IMG/VR virus record: IMGVR_UViG_3300042691_024812
Span: 1-27,403 of that record
Reading direction: 5' to 3' (one strand)
Origin: a virus
DNA length: 27,403 bases
Shown here: one piece after another, positions 18,360 through 26,543 of the stretch
How positions within the stretch are numbered: the first letter of the stretch is position 1
Layout of the letters: the number at the start of each line of letters is the position of its first letter
The notes under the pieces: generated by a model
What the model saw: the letters and a program-made list of their open reading frames with translations, nothing else
Told to the model about the DNA's origin: nothing
Database searches by the model: none
Translations under genes and position numbers: made by a program

Positions 18360-20732
18360 GTGGCTGATAACAATCCCTTAAGTCAGGAACTTTTAAAGTT
18401 TCATACCTCCTCCCCCACGAAGAAGTCTGATCCGGCTTACGGGGCTATTGTGGCCAAGAAGTTGCTTGACACCATTACTGGCAGCGCGAACAACTACTAC
18501 TACGCAAGGAATAGGAAGTTTGCTGACTTGAGGCGTATTGCAGAGGGGAATGCCGACATGAAGGAGTTCCTGGACTTGATGAATATCGATGGCAAGCAGG
18601 CGTTTGCAAAGATTGACATGACGCCTCCCAAGATTCTGCCAAAGTTTATCGACATCGTGGTGGAAAGGTTTATGGAGATGGAGGAAAGGCCAACGGTAAA
18701 AGCTGTGGACGACAGGAGTAAGAAGCAGAAGCAGCGCGACATGGACGAGGCTGAGTTTGTCATGAATAACTCCATGATGATCCAAGGCCTGGAGGAGGAA
18801 GTGGGACTGCCATTAGTGGACCCGCAGCAGTATGTGCCGGAGAGTTATGAGGACTTTGCCCTGTATTTTGACTACGAATACAAGCAGCCCGAAGAAATAA
18901 GGTTCCAGAGGAAAATTAGGGATACGTTGGCCGATAGTGATTCTGAGTCTATTAAGCGCCAGGTCTTGTATGATCACGCCATAGTCGGGTTTGGGGCAAT
19001 GTGGGTGTATAAGGACGCGAACGGAAACAAGAAGTACAAGAGGCTCATCCCCGAAAACGTGGTTTACGGGTGGTCGAATAAGGATAACTTCTCAGACTGC
19101 ACCCTGATCGGTGAGATCGAAAAGATGAAGGTGTCGGACGTCAGGTCGTACTGGCCTAACCTGACCGAGAAGAAGCTATACGAGATGTGGAAGGGGACTG
19201 ATCAGGGATCAAAGGTTTCCCTGGACTGGAGCAATGACTTCCAGCTTTCCCTGATCAGGCCGTATGACGATGCCCTGATCGAGATCTTCCACTTCCAGCT
19301 CACGACTACCGAATCCCATATGTGGGTTGAGAAAAAGGATAAGTACGGCAAACCCGTACTTGACGCCAAGAAAGAAAGGCCACAGCGTTTGGGCGAGGAC
19401 AAGGTGCTACACGCAAAAGAACTGGGGGTAATCTATTCCGGCTGCTACTCCAAGTCCACCAATGAGATATTGGAATGGAAGAAGCAGGAGAACATGATCA
19501 AGCCACACTACGCCTTGCATGAGGTGTTCAGTAACTATGTGCTGCACATGACCAATAACCGGGACATGAACAATGTGAGCCTGGTCGAGAGGGCTATTAC
19601 GCCCGTGCGTATGATGACATTGACGCTGATGAAGCTGCAGCAGATCGTGGCTAAACTGCGTCCCGATGGGTACGCTGTTGATATCCGTGGACTGCATGGT
19701 GTTAATCTTGGCCTTGGCCAGGATGAGTTTGCGTCTCCCATGCAGTTGGTTAGTATTGCGGACCAGACAGGCGTTGTGATATACAACGGTATTGGCGAGG
19801 ATGGTGAGACCCGACAAAACATCCCGATTACGCCTATCACAAACGACTCAAATGTCAATAAGATAACGGCTTTGGTCGAGCAGTACAACCATTGGTTGAG
19901 CAGGCTGAGGGACGACTTGGGCGTAAACGAGTATGTCGAGGGTCAAGCCGTTAACCCCAAACTTGGGCTGGGCGTTATGCAGAGCCAAGTCGCGGCATCC
20001 AACCGGAGTACCAACTTCATCTACAGGGCATACCTGAGCATGATGAAGGAGGTGTCTAAGAGGATAGCGATCATGGACTGGTATGATGTGGTCGAGAACG
20101 GGGATGATCGGTACGGCATTAAGGCGGAAGACTTTGAGGATCGCATATTCGACATCAACTTTGATATGGCGCCTACCGATCAGGACAGGCAGTACATAGA
20201 GCAGATGGCCCAGACTGCATTGAGTGCTGGCCTCATTACGTTTGAGGAGGCGGTCAAGATCAGGAGAATAGCCAAGGAGGATGTTAAGCTGGCGGAGATT
20301 TACCTTGGCAAGTACGAGTCCAAGCGTAAGCGCCAGATGCAAGATGAGGCCAACCAGAACTCGCAAACCCAGGCCCAGATCCAGAATCAAGTGGCCCAGA
20401 ACAAGGCGCAGGCAGATGCCCAGGCGTACCAACTCAAGGGACAGATCGACATCGCCAAGCAAGATAAAGTCAATGCCGGAACCAATACACAGGTTTTGGG
20501 GACGATCATAAACACAACCATAGCAGAACTGCTGAAGCAGGGCAAAGGCATACAGGATATGCCTGAGGAGTTGAAGCCAATCTTTGCTGCCTTCATGCAG
20601 AATATGGGCATTACGCAGCAGGCTCAGGCCCAGATGCAGATGCAAGAACAGCAGGCCCAAGCCCAGGCTGAACAGCAGGCTATGGAAGAGCAGAATCAGG
20701 AACCAGATCAGGAACAGCAAATGTCAATGTAA
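18360..20732 (+). CDS. Portal protein (about 790 aa)
   Basis: Dodecameric vertex ring through which DNA enters and leaves the capsid. The GTG at 18360 (VADNNPLSQELLKF) is preferred over an upstream ATG at 18312, which would lie inside the -33 box. Evidence for a portal: the large size, the N-terminal helical clip/wing region (IDIVVERFMEMEERPTVKA), beta-rich middle (IVGFGAMWVYKDANG), the long-helix region near RAITPVRMMTLTLMKLQQ and a very Gln/Ala-rich C-terminal tail (residues about 650-790) as in long portals of Bacteroidota phages. Three putative structural genes and the capsid gene follow. The stop overlaps the next start by one base. Confidence 0.85.
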   Translation: MADNNPLSQELLKFHTSSPTKKSDPAYGAIVAKKLLDTITGSANNYYYARNRKFADLRRIAEGNADMKEFLDLMNIDGKQAFAKIDMTPPKILPKFIDIVVERFMEMEERPTVKAVDDRSKKQKQRDMDEAEFVMNNSMMIQGLEEEVGLPLVDPQQYVPESYEDFALYFDYEYKQPEEIRFQRKIRDTLADSDSESIKRQVLYDHAIVGFGAMWVYKDANGNKKYKRLIPENVVYGWSNKDNFSDCTLIGEIEKMKVSDVRSYWPNLTEKKLYEMWKGTDQGSKVSLDWSNDFQLSLIRPYDDALIEIFHFQLTTTESHMWVEKKDKYGKPVLDAKKERPQRLGEDKVLHAKELGVIYSGCYSKSTNEILEWKKQENMIKPHYALHEVFSNYVLHMTNNRDMNNVSLVERAITPVRMMTLTLMKLQQIVAKLRPDGYAVDIRGLHGVNLGLGQDEFASPMQLVSIADQTGVVIYNGIGEDGETRQNIPITPITNDSNVNKITALVEQYNHWLSRLRDDLGVNEYVEGQAVNPKLGLGVMQSQVAASNRSTNFIYRAYLSMMKEVSKRIAIMDWYDVVENGDDRYGIKAEDFEDRIFDINFDMAPTDQDRQYIEQMAQTALSAGLITFEEAVKIRRIAKEDVKLAEIYLGKYESKRKRQMQDEANQNSQTQAQIQNQVAQNKAQADAQAYQLKGQIDIAKQDKVNAGTNTQVLGTIINTTIAELLKQGKGIQDMPEELKPIFAAFMQNMGITQQAQAQMQMQEQQAQAQAEQQAMEEQNQEPDQEQQMSM

Positions 20733-21610
20733 TGGCAGACGAAAAGAACCCGACATCGAAACCGAAATCAACCCTACCCAAAAACAAGTCTGCTGCAGTT
20801 GCCATGACCGGGAAGGCGGCCAAAAATATGAGGGAGGTGGAGAAGAAACTGCTGTCGGGGTATTGGGATACCGAAATCCCCTTGGACAAGAAGAAGGTCA
20901 GGGACCTGGTCCAGACCGCCGCAAAGCAGGCCGGGATTAGGCCGGAAACACTATATGCCTCCTCCTATCAGGAGGGGTTAAGGAATGCGCAATACATTGG
21001 GACGGATCAGGCATACGGGGAGGAGATGTCTCCGGATGATGATTATCCCGTTAATGGCTTCTTCCAAATGGGGGTAGACACCTTTGGTGACGCTGCGGAG
21101 AGGCTAAAGAAAAAGGGCTATATCCCGCAGGATTTTGATTACCAGCCATACAAGGCTACCAATGAAAAGAGCCAAGACGTAAACTCTGGGCTTTTTAAAA
21201 CCGTACAGGATGGCTTGATAGCGAAGGCCGCCATGATGCGGGACCTTCAGGACCAGGTTTCAGAATATGCCAGCAAAAAAGGGCTAAAGGTGGATGGGGA
21301 CGAGTTGGATTATCTGACTATGGCTGGGTTTAATGGCGGCTTTGGGAGGGTGAAGCAAATGGTGGACGAAATCACTACGCAGCACCGAGGTGACGCCAAG
21401 GCTTATGTCAGAGGCGGCAAGACCTCTTTAACGGGGATTCATAAAAATATTTCACCTCGGATGCGGTACATGGAAATCATGCGCGAGGTAATGGATGACG
21501 AAAAATCCAGGTCTGTGATGGCGAAATCCGTTGGCGCCCCCGCCGAGAACCCCGGCCAACTCCGGCTTGGTAGCCCACTTTTAGCAATTATTAAAGGCAA
21601 ATCGTTTTAG
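20732..21610 (+). CDS. Virion protein, possibly transglycosylase-like (292 aa)
   Basis: Overlaps the portal stop by one base. The N-terminal 35 residues are basic and disordered. Then VRDLVQTAAKQAGIRPETLYASSYQEGLRNAQ places a Glu (81) like the catalytic Glu of lysozyme/SLT folds, and NGFFQMGVDTFGDAA (108-122) resembles the G.FQ......FG block of such enzymes. LTMAGFNGGFGRVKQMV fits the late N.G..V block. A peptidoglycan-opening protein carried in the virion is therefore plausible, but the spacing is unusual and the call is tentative. The C terminus (GSPLLAIIKGKSF) is unremarkable. The gene is followed by its own promoter-containing gap. Confidence 0.6.
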   Translation: MADEKNPTSKPKSTLPKNKSAAVAMTGKAAKNMREVEKKLLSGYWDTEIPLDKKKVRDLVQTAAKQAGIRPETLYASSYQEGLRNAQYIGTDQAYGEEMSPDDDYPVNGFFQMGVDTFGDAAERLKKKGYIPQDFDYQPYKATNEKSQDVNSGLFKTVQDGLIAKAAMMRDLQDQVSEYASKKGLKVDGDELDYLTMAGFNGGFGRVKQMVDEITTQHRGDAKAYVRGGKTSLTGIHKNISPRMRYMEIMREVMDDEKSRSVMAKSVGAPAENPGQLRLGSPLLAIIKGKSF

Positions 21611-21652
21611 CAATAAATATTTTCTAAAATAATTACGCATTCAATAAGTATT

Positions 21653-21671
21653 TTACTTTATATTTGCGTAA
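21653..21671 (+). promoter_or_regulatory. Late promoter for scaffold and capsid genes
   Basis: TTACTTTATATTTGCGTAA with -7 box TATATTTG (21659-21666) matches the extended form at 24296 and at 10207 (minus). No clear -33 TTG. The next ATG is 20 bp after the box. Confidence 0.65.
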
Positions 21672-21685
21672 GTAAGAACTTGTAT

Positions 21686-22777
21686 ATGGAAGATATCAGG
21701 AACGAAGAGGGTAGTGTTGTATTGCCGCAAAGTCAATACAACCCAATTGATCCGGTTAATGGGGCGGTATACTTAAAAGACGAAGAGTATGAGGCGGTAA
21801 AAGCCAAAACGACTCTCGACACTCCAAAGAGTGAGAACCCATCGCAGGCCGGAACAGGACCGACGGAACCTGATACCACAACCCCATCTGTCGATTACGA
21901 TGCTATCGTAAAAGAAAAGACCGGAGGCAAGTTTGAAAAGTGGGACGATCTGATAAGCAAGGCCGATAAGCCCGGTCTTGATTTAGACGATACCGCGAAA
22001 CAGATCATTGAAAATTTACAACAGGGGAAGTACGCAGAGGTAACAACATTCCTCACCCAGCAGCAGATTCTTGGTAGCCTGGACAAACTGGGCGACGAAG
22101 ATGCTATCAAGCTGAGGATCCAGATCGAGAATCCGGATTACACAGATGAGGATGTTGCCGATGAGTACGACCAGAAGTACGGCATAGGTGTTGACAAGGA
22201 AGATGTAAGTGACGAGGAGTTTGCGAAACTCGAAAGAAGGGTTAATCGCAAGCAGAAGTCTGATGCCAAAGAAGCCAGGGAGGCGTTGGGTAAATTGAAG
22301 ACAGAAATTAGGTTGCCAAGCCTCGCCCCACAGTCTGATCCTGAAGTAGATGATTTCGTAAAAGAGGTCAACGGCCTGAGCGAAGAGTTCGCAAAGGCAT
22401 TAGATACAACTCTGCCGCAGTTTACAAAACTCGACTTAAGCATTAATGACAAGGATGTTCAATTTGCCCATGAGTTTTCAATAGACGACGCAGAGAAAGC
22501 AGAATTAGGGAACGTGGCCAAAGATTTTTGGTCACACATACAAAGTCGATACTACAAGGACGGTAAGTACGACACCCAACAATACCTGAAGGACCTGTAC
22601 ATACAGCGAAACTTCGGTAAAATCCTAAAATCTGCAGTTACAAGAGCCATTAATCTGGGCAAGATTGATGTGGCTAAGGGTGTCGCAAATATTACCGATC
22701 CGAAGACGAACAATCCTTCCACCAGTTTTGCTGAAGATGCACGAAGAAAGGGCATGGAAGAATTTGCCTACTCCTAA
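21686..22777 (+). CDS. Acidic scaffold-like protein (363 aa)
   Basis: The ATG at 21686 (MEDIRNEEGSVVLPQ) follows the promoter closely; an in-frame TTG six bases earlier is less likely. The protein is very acidic, rich in Asp, Glu and Lys, with long helices in the middle (EFAKLERRVNRKQKSDAKEA) and in DDFVKEVNGLSEEFAKALD. It has no Cys and no enzymatic motif. Position directly before the major capsid gene, size and composition fit a capsid scaffolding protein that is removed on maturation. It contains no obvious protease domain. Assignment by context. Confidence 0.65.
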   Translation: MEDIRNEEGSVVLPQSQYNPIDPVNGAVYLKDEEYEAVKAKTTLDTPKSENPSQAGTGPTEPDTTTPSVDYDAIVKEKTGGKFEKWDDLISKADKPGLDLDDTAKQIIENLQQGKYAEVTTFLTQQQILGSLDKLGDEDAIKLRIQIENPDYTDEDVADEYDQKYGIGVDKEDVSDEEFAKLERRVNRKQKSDAKEAREALGKLKTEIRLPSLAPQSDPEVDDFVKEVNGLSEEFAKALDTTLPQFTKLDLSINDKDVQFAHEFSIDDAEKAELGNVAKDFWSHIQSRYYKDGKYDTQQYLKDLYIQRNFGKILKSAVTRAINLGKIDVAKGVANITDPKTNNPSTSFAEDARRKGMEEFAYS

Positions 22778-22783
22778 GTGCTG

Positions 22784-22841
22784 ATTGATGAAATGGCTGT
22801 GGCGAACCCACAAAAAAAGAGTTATTAAACCATTCATCAAT
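22784..22841 (+). promoter_or_regulatory. Stem-loop in the capsid gene leader
   Basis: ATTGATGAAATGG (22784-22796) pairs with CCATTCATCAAT (22830-22841): 12 bp with one bulged A. Inside lies a second hairpin, TGTGG (22798-22802) / CCACA (22808-22812), loop CGAAC. It sits between the scaffold stop and the capsid start, with no promoter box in the gap. It may be a processing, stability or translation-control element. Confidence 0.55.
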
Positions 22842-22855
22842 TAAAGCGAATTAAT

Positions 22856-24211
22856 ATGCCACATGAGGCGTCACAACCCACAGTAATATCAGGCGGCGCA
22901 AACCGGGCGTTTGTCTCTGGCCTGAACATTTTTGACCGTTCTTATTCCGACAAACTCGTACAGAAGTACGGCAACGAAAAGTATTCCCAGGTTCTGGAAA
23001 TGCTTGGCCTCAAAGTAAAGACCGAAAACCGCGATTTCTACCACTATGAAAGGCGCAGGCGCCATGCATCCGTGAAGGTTGCGTCCCTGTCCGGTGGCGG
23101 ATCACCAGGCGTTAACGCCTTGGTTACGGTTAGTTCCGAGAACCACTACGACTCTGGGTCTAAATCTCCTGGCCGCTTGGGCGAGGTGGTTCAGGCTGGC
23201 GTTACTGGTATCCTTGGAAAGATCACCGCGATCAACGTAACTACGCCAAACGCGCACGTTTACACCATAGCACCTCTAAGGTCTACAGAACGGTTTAATC
23301 CCGGTGCTGGCGACTTCCTGTTCTTCCATGGTCTTCAGCACATTGGTGAGGCGTCTACAGCCCAGACCGCTATGCAGCCCCTGGTTGATAAGATCACCAA
23401 CTCCATCACTGAAATCCGCGAGGACTACGACATTACCGACAAGGCTGCCATGGAGAAAATCGAATGGCGCGATCCAGATAGCGGTATGACCTACTACAAG
23501 TACTATGGTACTTCGGAGGCTGAGGCCCGTTGGCTGAACAACCGTGAACTCTTGGCGATGTTTTCTGTTGACGTAACCAACACTGGTATCACATCCAATG
23601 GCACAGTTGGTACAAAGGGCATCCTCGACCAGGTTAGGGCTGCTGGCGCAACCCTGCAGTACACTCCCGGCTCTCTTGCCATCTTTGATTGGCAGCGTGT
23701 AAGCCGCGAAATGGACTTCAACGGAGCGAGTGCCGAAGCGCACGTTCTGTCTGACACGTTCCAGAATCAGGAATTGAACAGATCTCTGTTCTCTGCCTTC
23801 GATGATGGCGCCGTGCTTTGGGGTTCTGCTGGTGGCAGCAAAGAAGTGGCTGCGAAGCTCGGCTTCTCTTCTTTTGCCATCGACGGTGTTACCTTCCACT
23901 TCAAGAAGTACTACGGATTCACTCCTGAGAAAATGTACGGTGTTGCTCCTACGCTCACAACTGCGTACAGGAACTACGGCCTGATCATCCCTCAGGGTTA
24001 CGGAACCGACCCGATGACCGCTCAAAAACTCCCAACCATCTGTCTGCGTTACCAGGAAATCAAGCCTGGCATGGAAATGAACGTATACGAATACGGTGGC
24101 TTGGCTGAGACCAACAAGACTCCGGAGCAGAAGTTGAGCAACGTCATTGTTGGACACTACGGTGTTCAGGTGCAGGCTGCCAACCAGTGCGTGATCTTCC
24201 AGGGTCAGTAA
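22856..24211 (+). CDS. Major capsid protein (451 aa)
   Basis: Likely HK97-fold shell protein. The support is order (portal, scaffold-like, this, then a strong terminator), size, and an even, Gly/Ala/Val-rich globular sequence without signal or membrane segments. VQKYGNEKYSQVLEMLG and the basic RRRRHASVKV lie near the N terminus, in the place of the N-arm and E-loop; FDWQRVSREMDFNG and IPQGYGTDPMTAQKL are later segments. Codons here are rich in C-ending, well-translated forms, as for a highly expressed gene. The start ATG has the A-rich leader AAAGCGAATTAAT. Confidence 0.8.
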   Translation: MPHEASQPTVISGGANRAFVSGLNIFDRSYSDKLVQKYGNEKYSQVLEMLGLKVKTENRDFYHYERRRRHASVKVASLSGGGSPGVNALVTVSSENHYDSGSKSPGRLGEVVQAGVTGILGKITAINVTTPNAHVYTIAPLRSTERFNPGAGDFLFFHGLQHIGEASTAQTAMQPLVDKITNSITEIREDYDITDKAAMEKIEWRDPDSGMTYYKYYGTSEAEARWLNNRELLAMFSVDVTNTGITSNGTVGTKGILDQVRAAGATLQYTPGSLAIFDWQRVSREMDFNGASAEAHVLSDTFQNQELNRSLFSAFDDGAVLWGSAGGSKEVAAKLGFSSFAIDGVTFHFKKYYGFTPEKMYGVAPTLTTAYRNYGLIIPQGYGTDPMTAQKLPTICLRYQEIKPGMEMNVYEYGGLAETNKTPEQKLSNVIVGHYGVQVQAANQCVIFQGQ

Positions 24212-24255
24212 GCAAGTTTCCATCTTCCATACATAATGGCTTAACCATCGGCCAC

Positions 24256-24287
24256 GACCCCGGTTTCTACCGGGGTCTTTTGTTTTT
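24256..24287 (+). terminator. Intrinsic terminator after the capsid gene
   Basis: GACCCCGG (24256-24263), loop TTTCTA, CCGGGGTC (24270-24277), then TTTTGTTTTTT. It ends the scaffold/capsid transcript. The loop and arrangement are nearly the same as in the terminator at 25248. Confidence 0.9.
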
Positions 24288-24295
24288 TAAAATAA

Positions 24296-24314
24296 TTACG
24301 CTATATTTGCGTAG
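24296..24314 (+). promoter_or_regulatory. Late promoter for the 24333 gene
   Basis: TTACGCTATATTTGCGTAG, with -7 box TATATTTG at 24302-24309, matches the promoter at 21653 at 16 of 19 positions. The start codon lies 24 bp after the box. Confidence 0.65.
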
Positions 24315-24332
24315 ATTAAAACATTTATACAG

Positions 24333-25193
24333 ATGGCAAAGTCAGATGTGATGGAAGCGCCTCCGACAAAGGAGCGTACTCCGATTAAATTTCAGGAGGG
24401 TCCTGTTACCTTCCAGCTTCTACAGCAGATAACGCCGAGAATTAAGGGAGAGACCCCGTACCAGGCCAAATTAGAGATGTCCAGTTCAATCTTATCCTAC
24501 GATCCCGAGACCGGGGAGAATCGTGTATTGCGATTCCTGGAAGGGATTAAGTCGCCATGGAAGGATGAGCAGCAGAAGGATATTAAGGAGGAGGCCGCCA
24601 AGGGTATAGAGTGGTTGCCGACATTTGTCAAGGGCGCCCTGGTGTTGCGCTGGCCGGAAGACAAGCCCAAGATATTGTACATGATAAGCCGAGATGATTT
24701 TGACGGCAAGGAAAGAAGGATTGCACAGAAGCCGCCCACGTTCACGCTTGTGAATAAAGAGGTTGAGTTTGAGTCACAGATGTCGTTCATCGAATCCCGT
24801 CACAAGGCAGAGGGCATCGCCATGGCAGCCAGCTACGAGGATGTGGTTCAACACGCGATATGGTTGAACATCCGTCTTTTGGACGGCCTGCGCGAGAAGA
24901 GTGAAACCGAAATCCGTACAGAGTATGTCAACGCAGCGTCCAATGATCCGAAGCTGTTCCTGAAGACCTATGACTCTCCGGTCATGAAGGTGGCATCGAA
25001 CATTAAGCAGGCCATTAACAAGGGCCTAATCGATCTGAACCACGTTCAGGGCGAGGCCAGGTGGATGGAAGGTAAGGGGATGATTACTACGCTGGACCCG
25101 AAGGAGGAAACCCTGAAGCAATTGACGGACTTCGCCATGAGCAAGAACGGGGATGTGTTTCGAAAGAAGGTGTCCGAAGCCATAAAAAAATAG
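24333..25193 (+). CDS. Hypothetical structural protein (286 aa)
   Basis: A single-gene transcript: its own promoter before and terminator after. The start is MAKSDVMEAPPTKERTPIKF. The middle has alternating strand and helix segments (FVKGALVLRWPEDKPKILYM) and later helices (YEDVVQHAIWLNIRLLDGLR, SNIKQAINKGLIDLN). The sequence is soluble, charged and without Cys. It follows the major capsid gene, so a capsid-to-tail joining or head-completion role is a reasonable guess. No family recognised. Confidence 0.75.
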   Translation: MAKSDVMEAPPTKERTPIKFQEGPVTFQLLQQITPRIKGETPYQAKLEMSSSILSYDPETGENRVLRFLEGIKSPWKDEQQKDIKEEAAKGIEWLPTFVKGALVLRWPEDKPKILYMISRDDFDGKERRIAQKPPTFTLVNKEVEFESQMSFIESRHKAEGIAMAASYEDVVQHAIWLNIRLLDGLREKSETEIRTEYVNAASNDPKLFLKTYDSPVMKVASNIKQAINKGLIDLNHVQGEARWMEGKGMITTLDPKEETLKQLTDFAMSKNGDVFRKKVSEAIKK

Positions 25194-25247
25194 TAAATTT
25201 GCAGTTCTCAGTTTTGTGTGTGAACATATAACTGTTTATTTGGTTCC

Positions 25248-25276
25248 GACCCCAGTTTCTACTGGGGTCTCTTTTT
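25248..25276 (+). terminator. Intrinsic terminator after the 24333 gene
   Basis: GACCCCAG (25248-25255), loop TTTCTA, CTGGGGTC (25262-25269), then TCTTTTTT. One base pair differs from the terminator at 24256 (A-T/T-A changes kept paired), which suggests a common origin. Confidence 0.9.
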
Positions 25277-25319
25277 TGCCCTGTGCTAAATAGATTTAGC
25301 AATTGTTACGCAGTTTTTG

Positions 25320-25327
25320 TATATTTG
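25320..25327 (+). promoter_or_regulatory. Promoter -7 box of the 25344 gene
   Basis: TATATTTG, followed by ACCTCAAATAAGCGTA and the ATG at 25344. TTTA at 25294-25297 lies at about the right distance for a -33 box. It lacks the TTAC and GCGTAA flanks directly at the box. Confidence 0.5.
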
Positions 25328-25343
25328 ACCTCAAATAAGCGTA

Positions 25344-26543
25344 ATGCCTTTTATTGTTGGTAAAGAGTCGGTATCCGCCACTATTGGCTACTATAAGGGC
25401 AATCCTTTTGAGCAGCAATTCCTTGTTTTTGGGGATATCCCCCCAACCAATGTTGCTGGCAAAATTTCGAGAGTTGGCGATCCGGACATGGAGCCTCTTG
25501 TTAGTTTTTCTGACGGCAACGGCTTGTCTGTTTCATTCCAAGAAATTACGCTCACAAAGACTGCACAACAAATGGTTATGCCGCCAGGGCAGTATGAGTT
25601 GGCTCTTGAAGCCAGCATAGGCGGGGTGTCCATGAAGTTGCTAAAGCACTCGTACTTTATTGTTTTTGATTCTATAGCAGGGGCCTTGCCCAATACATCC
25701 TCCATTGTTGCCACGGCAGTATCTGACTCCGTTGTTAATGTGGCGTTTTCTGCTATTGCGGGGGCGACTACATATACATTGCGGAGGTCCTTGGATGGCC
25801 TAATATGGTCTGTTATCTACTCCGGCCCGAACACTAATTTTATTGACACGGGCTTAGAGCCGTCTACGCAGTACTACTATGACGTATCTGGGTCAGGTCC
25901 TGGTGTGGGGAACAGCCCGTATTCGCAGACAAACACAACCACGCTCCCTGCTTCCGGCGGGTCCGCCATACCCCGCATCGTATTTGGGTTTGTGAATCCG
26001 AGCGATTCAAATGTGGTTCGGATTGTGTTTTCTAAGGATGTGCAAATCACTAATGCCAACGGGGTGAGTATTAGTAGTCCGACCAGTAACCCAATAACTG
26101 GCGTGGCAGGTAGTGGCGGCAACTTCCTCGACTTTACCGTCACGAATCCGATTGCATCTGGATCCGTGGTTTCGTTTTCATACAACCCGTCTGTGGGCGA
26201 CTTGAGAGATCTTGCTACTCCACCGAATGAGTTGCCGTCTGTCGTGAATTACCCCGTGGCGAATTGGGTTCCATCGGCAAGGGTGATCACCCTTTCTTTG
26301 ACAGAGGATGGCGTCCAGGCTATTCCTGCAGGAACTCTGATTCAGTATATAGTTGCCATCCCCGAGGACACTTTGCCAGGCATGAGGGTTGGCACGGTTA
26401 ACGGGGGAGAAGACATCTCTATTGAGCAACCCTACGTTGTAGGGGCTAATACAATAGCTGTCAATACATATTACCCAACTGCGGTCAATGTCTACTTCAC
26501 GGGCGTTACATCAAATACTACAATATTCATCTACTATGCGTAA
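25344..26543 (+). CDS. Fn3- and Ig-like-domain virion protein (399 aa)
   Basis: Residues about 1-108 form a beta-rich N-terminal unit (MPFIVGKESVSATIGYY...) like those joining to a baseplate. Residues 119-200 are a fibronectin type III domain (VNVAFSAIAGATTYTLRRS, then LEPSTQYYYDVSGSG). Residues 208-310 look like a SwmB-type bacterial Ig-like domain (VVRIVFSKDV, FLDFTVTNPIASGSVVSFSY). Residues after 315 are another beta unit. Fn3 and Ig-like domains on phage virions bind surface glycans weakly or serve as spacers. It overlaps the SPRY gene by 8 bp, so the two are co-expressed tail or adhesion proteins. Confidence 0.7.
   Translation: MPFIVGKESVSATIGYYKGNPFEQQFLVFGDIPPTNVAGKISRVGDPDMEPLVSFSDGNGLSVSFQEITLTKTAQQMVMPPGQYELALEASIGGVSMKLLKHSYFIVFDSIAGALPNTSSIVATAVSDSVVNVAFSAIAGATTYTLRRSLDGLIWSVIYSGPNTNFIDTGLEPSTQYYYDVSGSGPGVGNSPYSQTNTTTLPASGGSAIPRIVFGFVNPSDSNVVRIVFSKDVQITNANGVSISSPTSNPITGVAGSGGNFLDFTVTNPIASGSVVSFSYNPSVGDLRDLATPPNELPSVVNYPVANWVPSARVITLSLTEDGVQAIPAGTLIQYIVAIPEDTLPGMRVGTVNGGEDISIEQPYVVGANTIAVNTYYPTAVNVYFTGVTSNTTIFIYYA

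Noticed and set aside
19848-20720. 290-codon minus-strand open frame opposite the portal gene
   Set aside because: Leu/His-rich product of antisense reading through the Gln-rich portal tail (CAG read as CTG); not protein-like.
23276-24223. 315-codon minus-strand open frame opposite the major capsid gene
   Set aside because: It mirrors the biased codons of a highly expressed gene; no leader, no promoter, no domain pattern.
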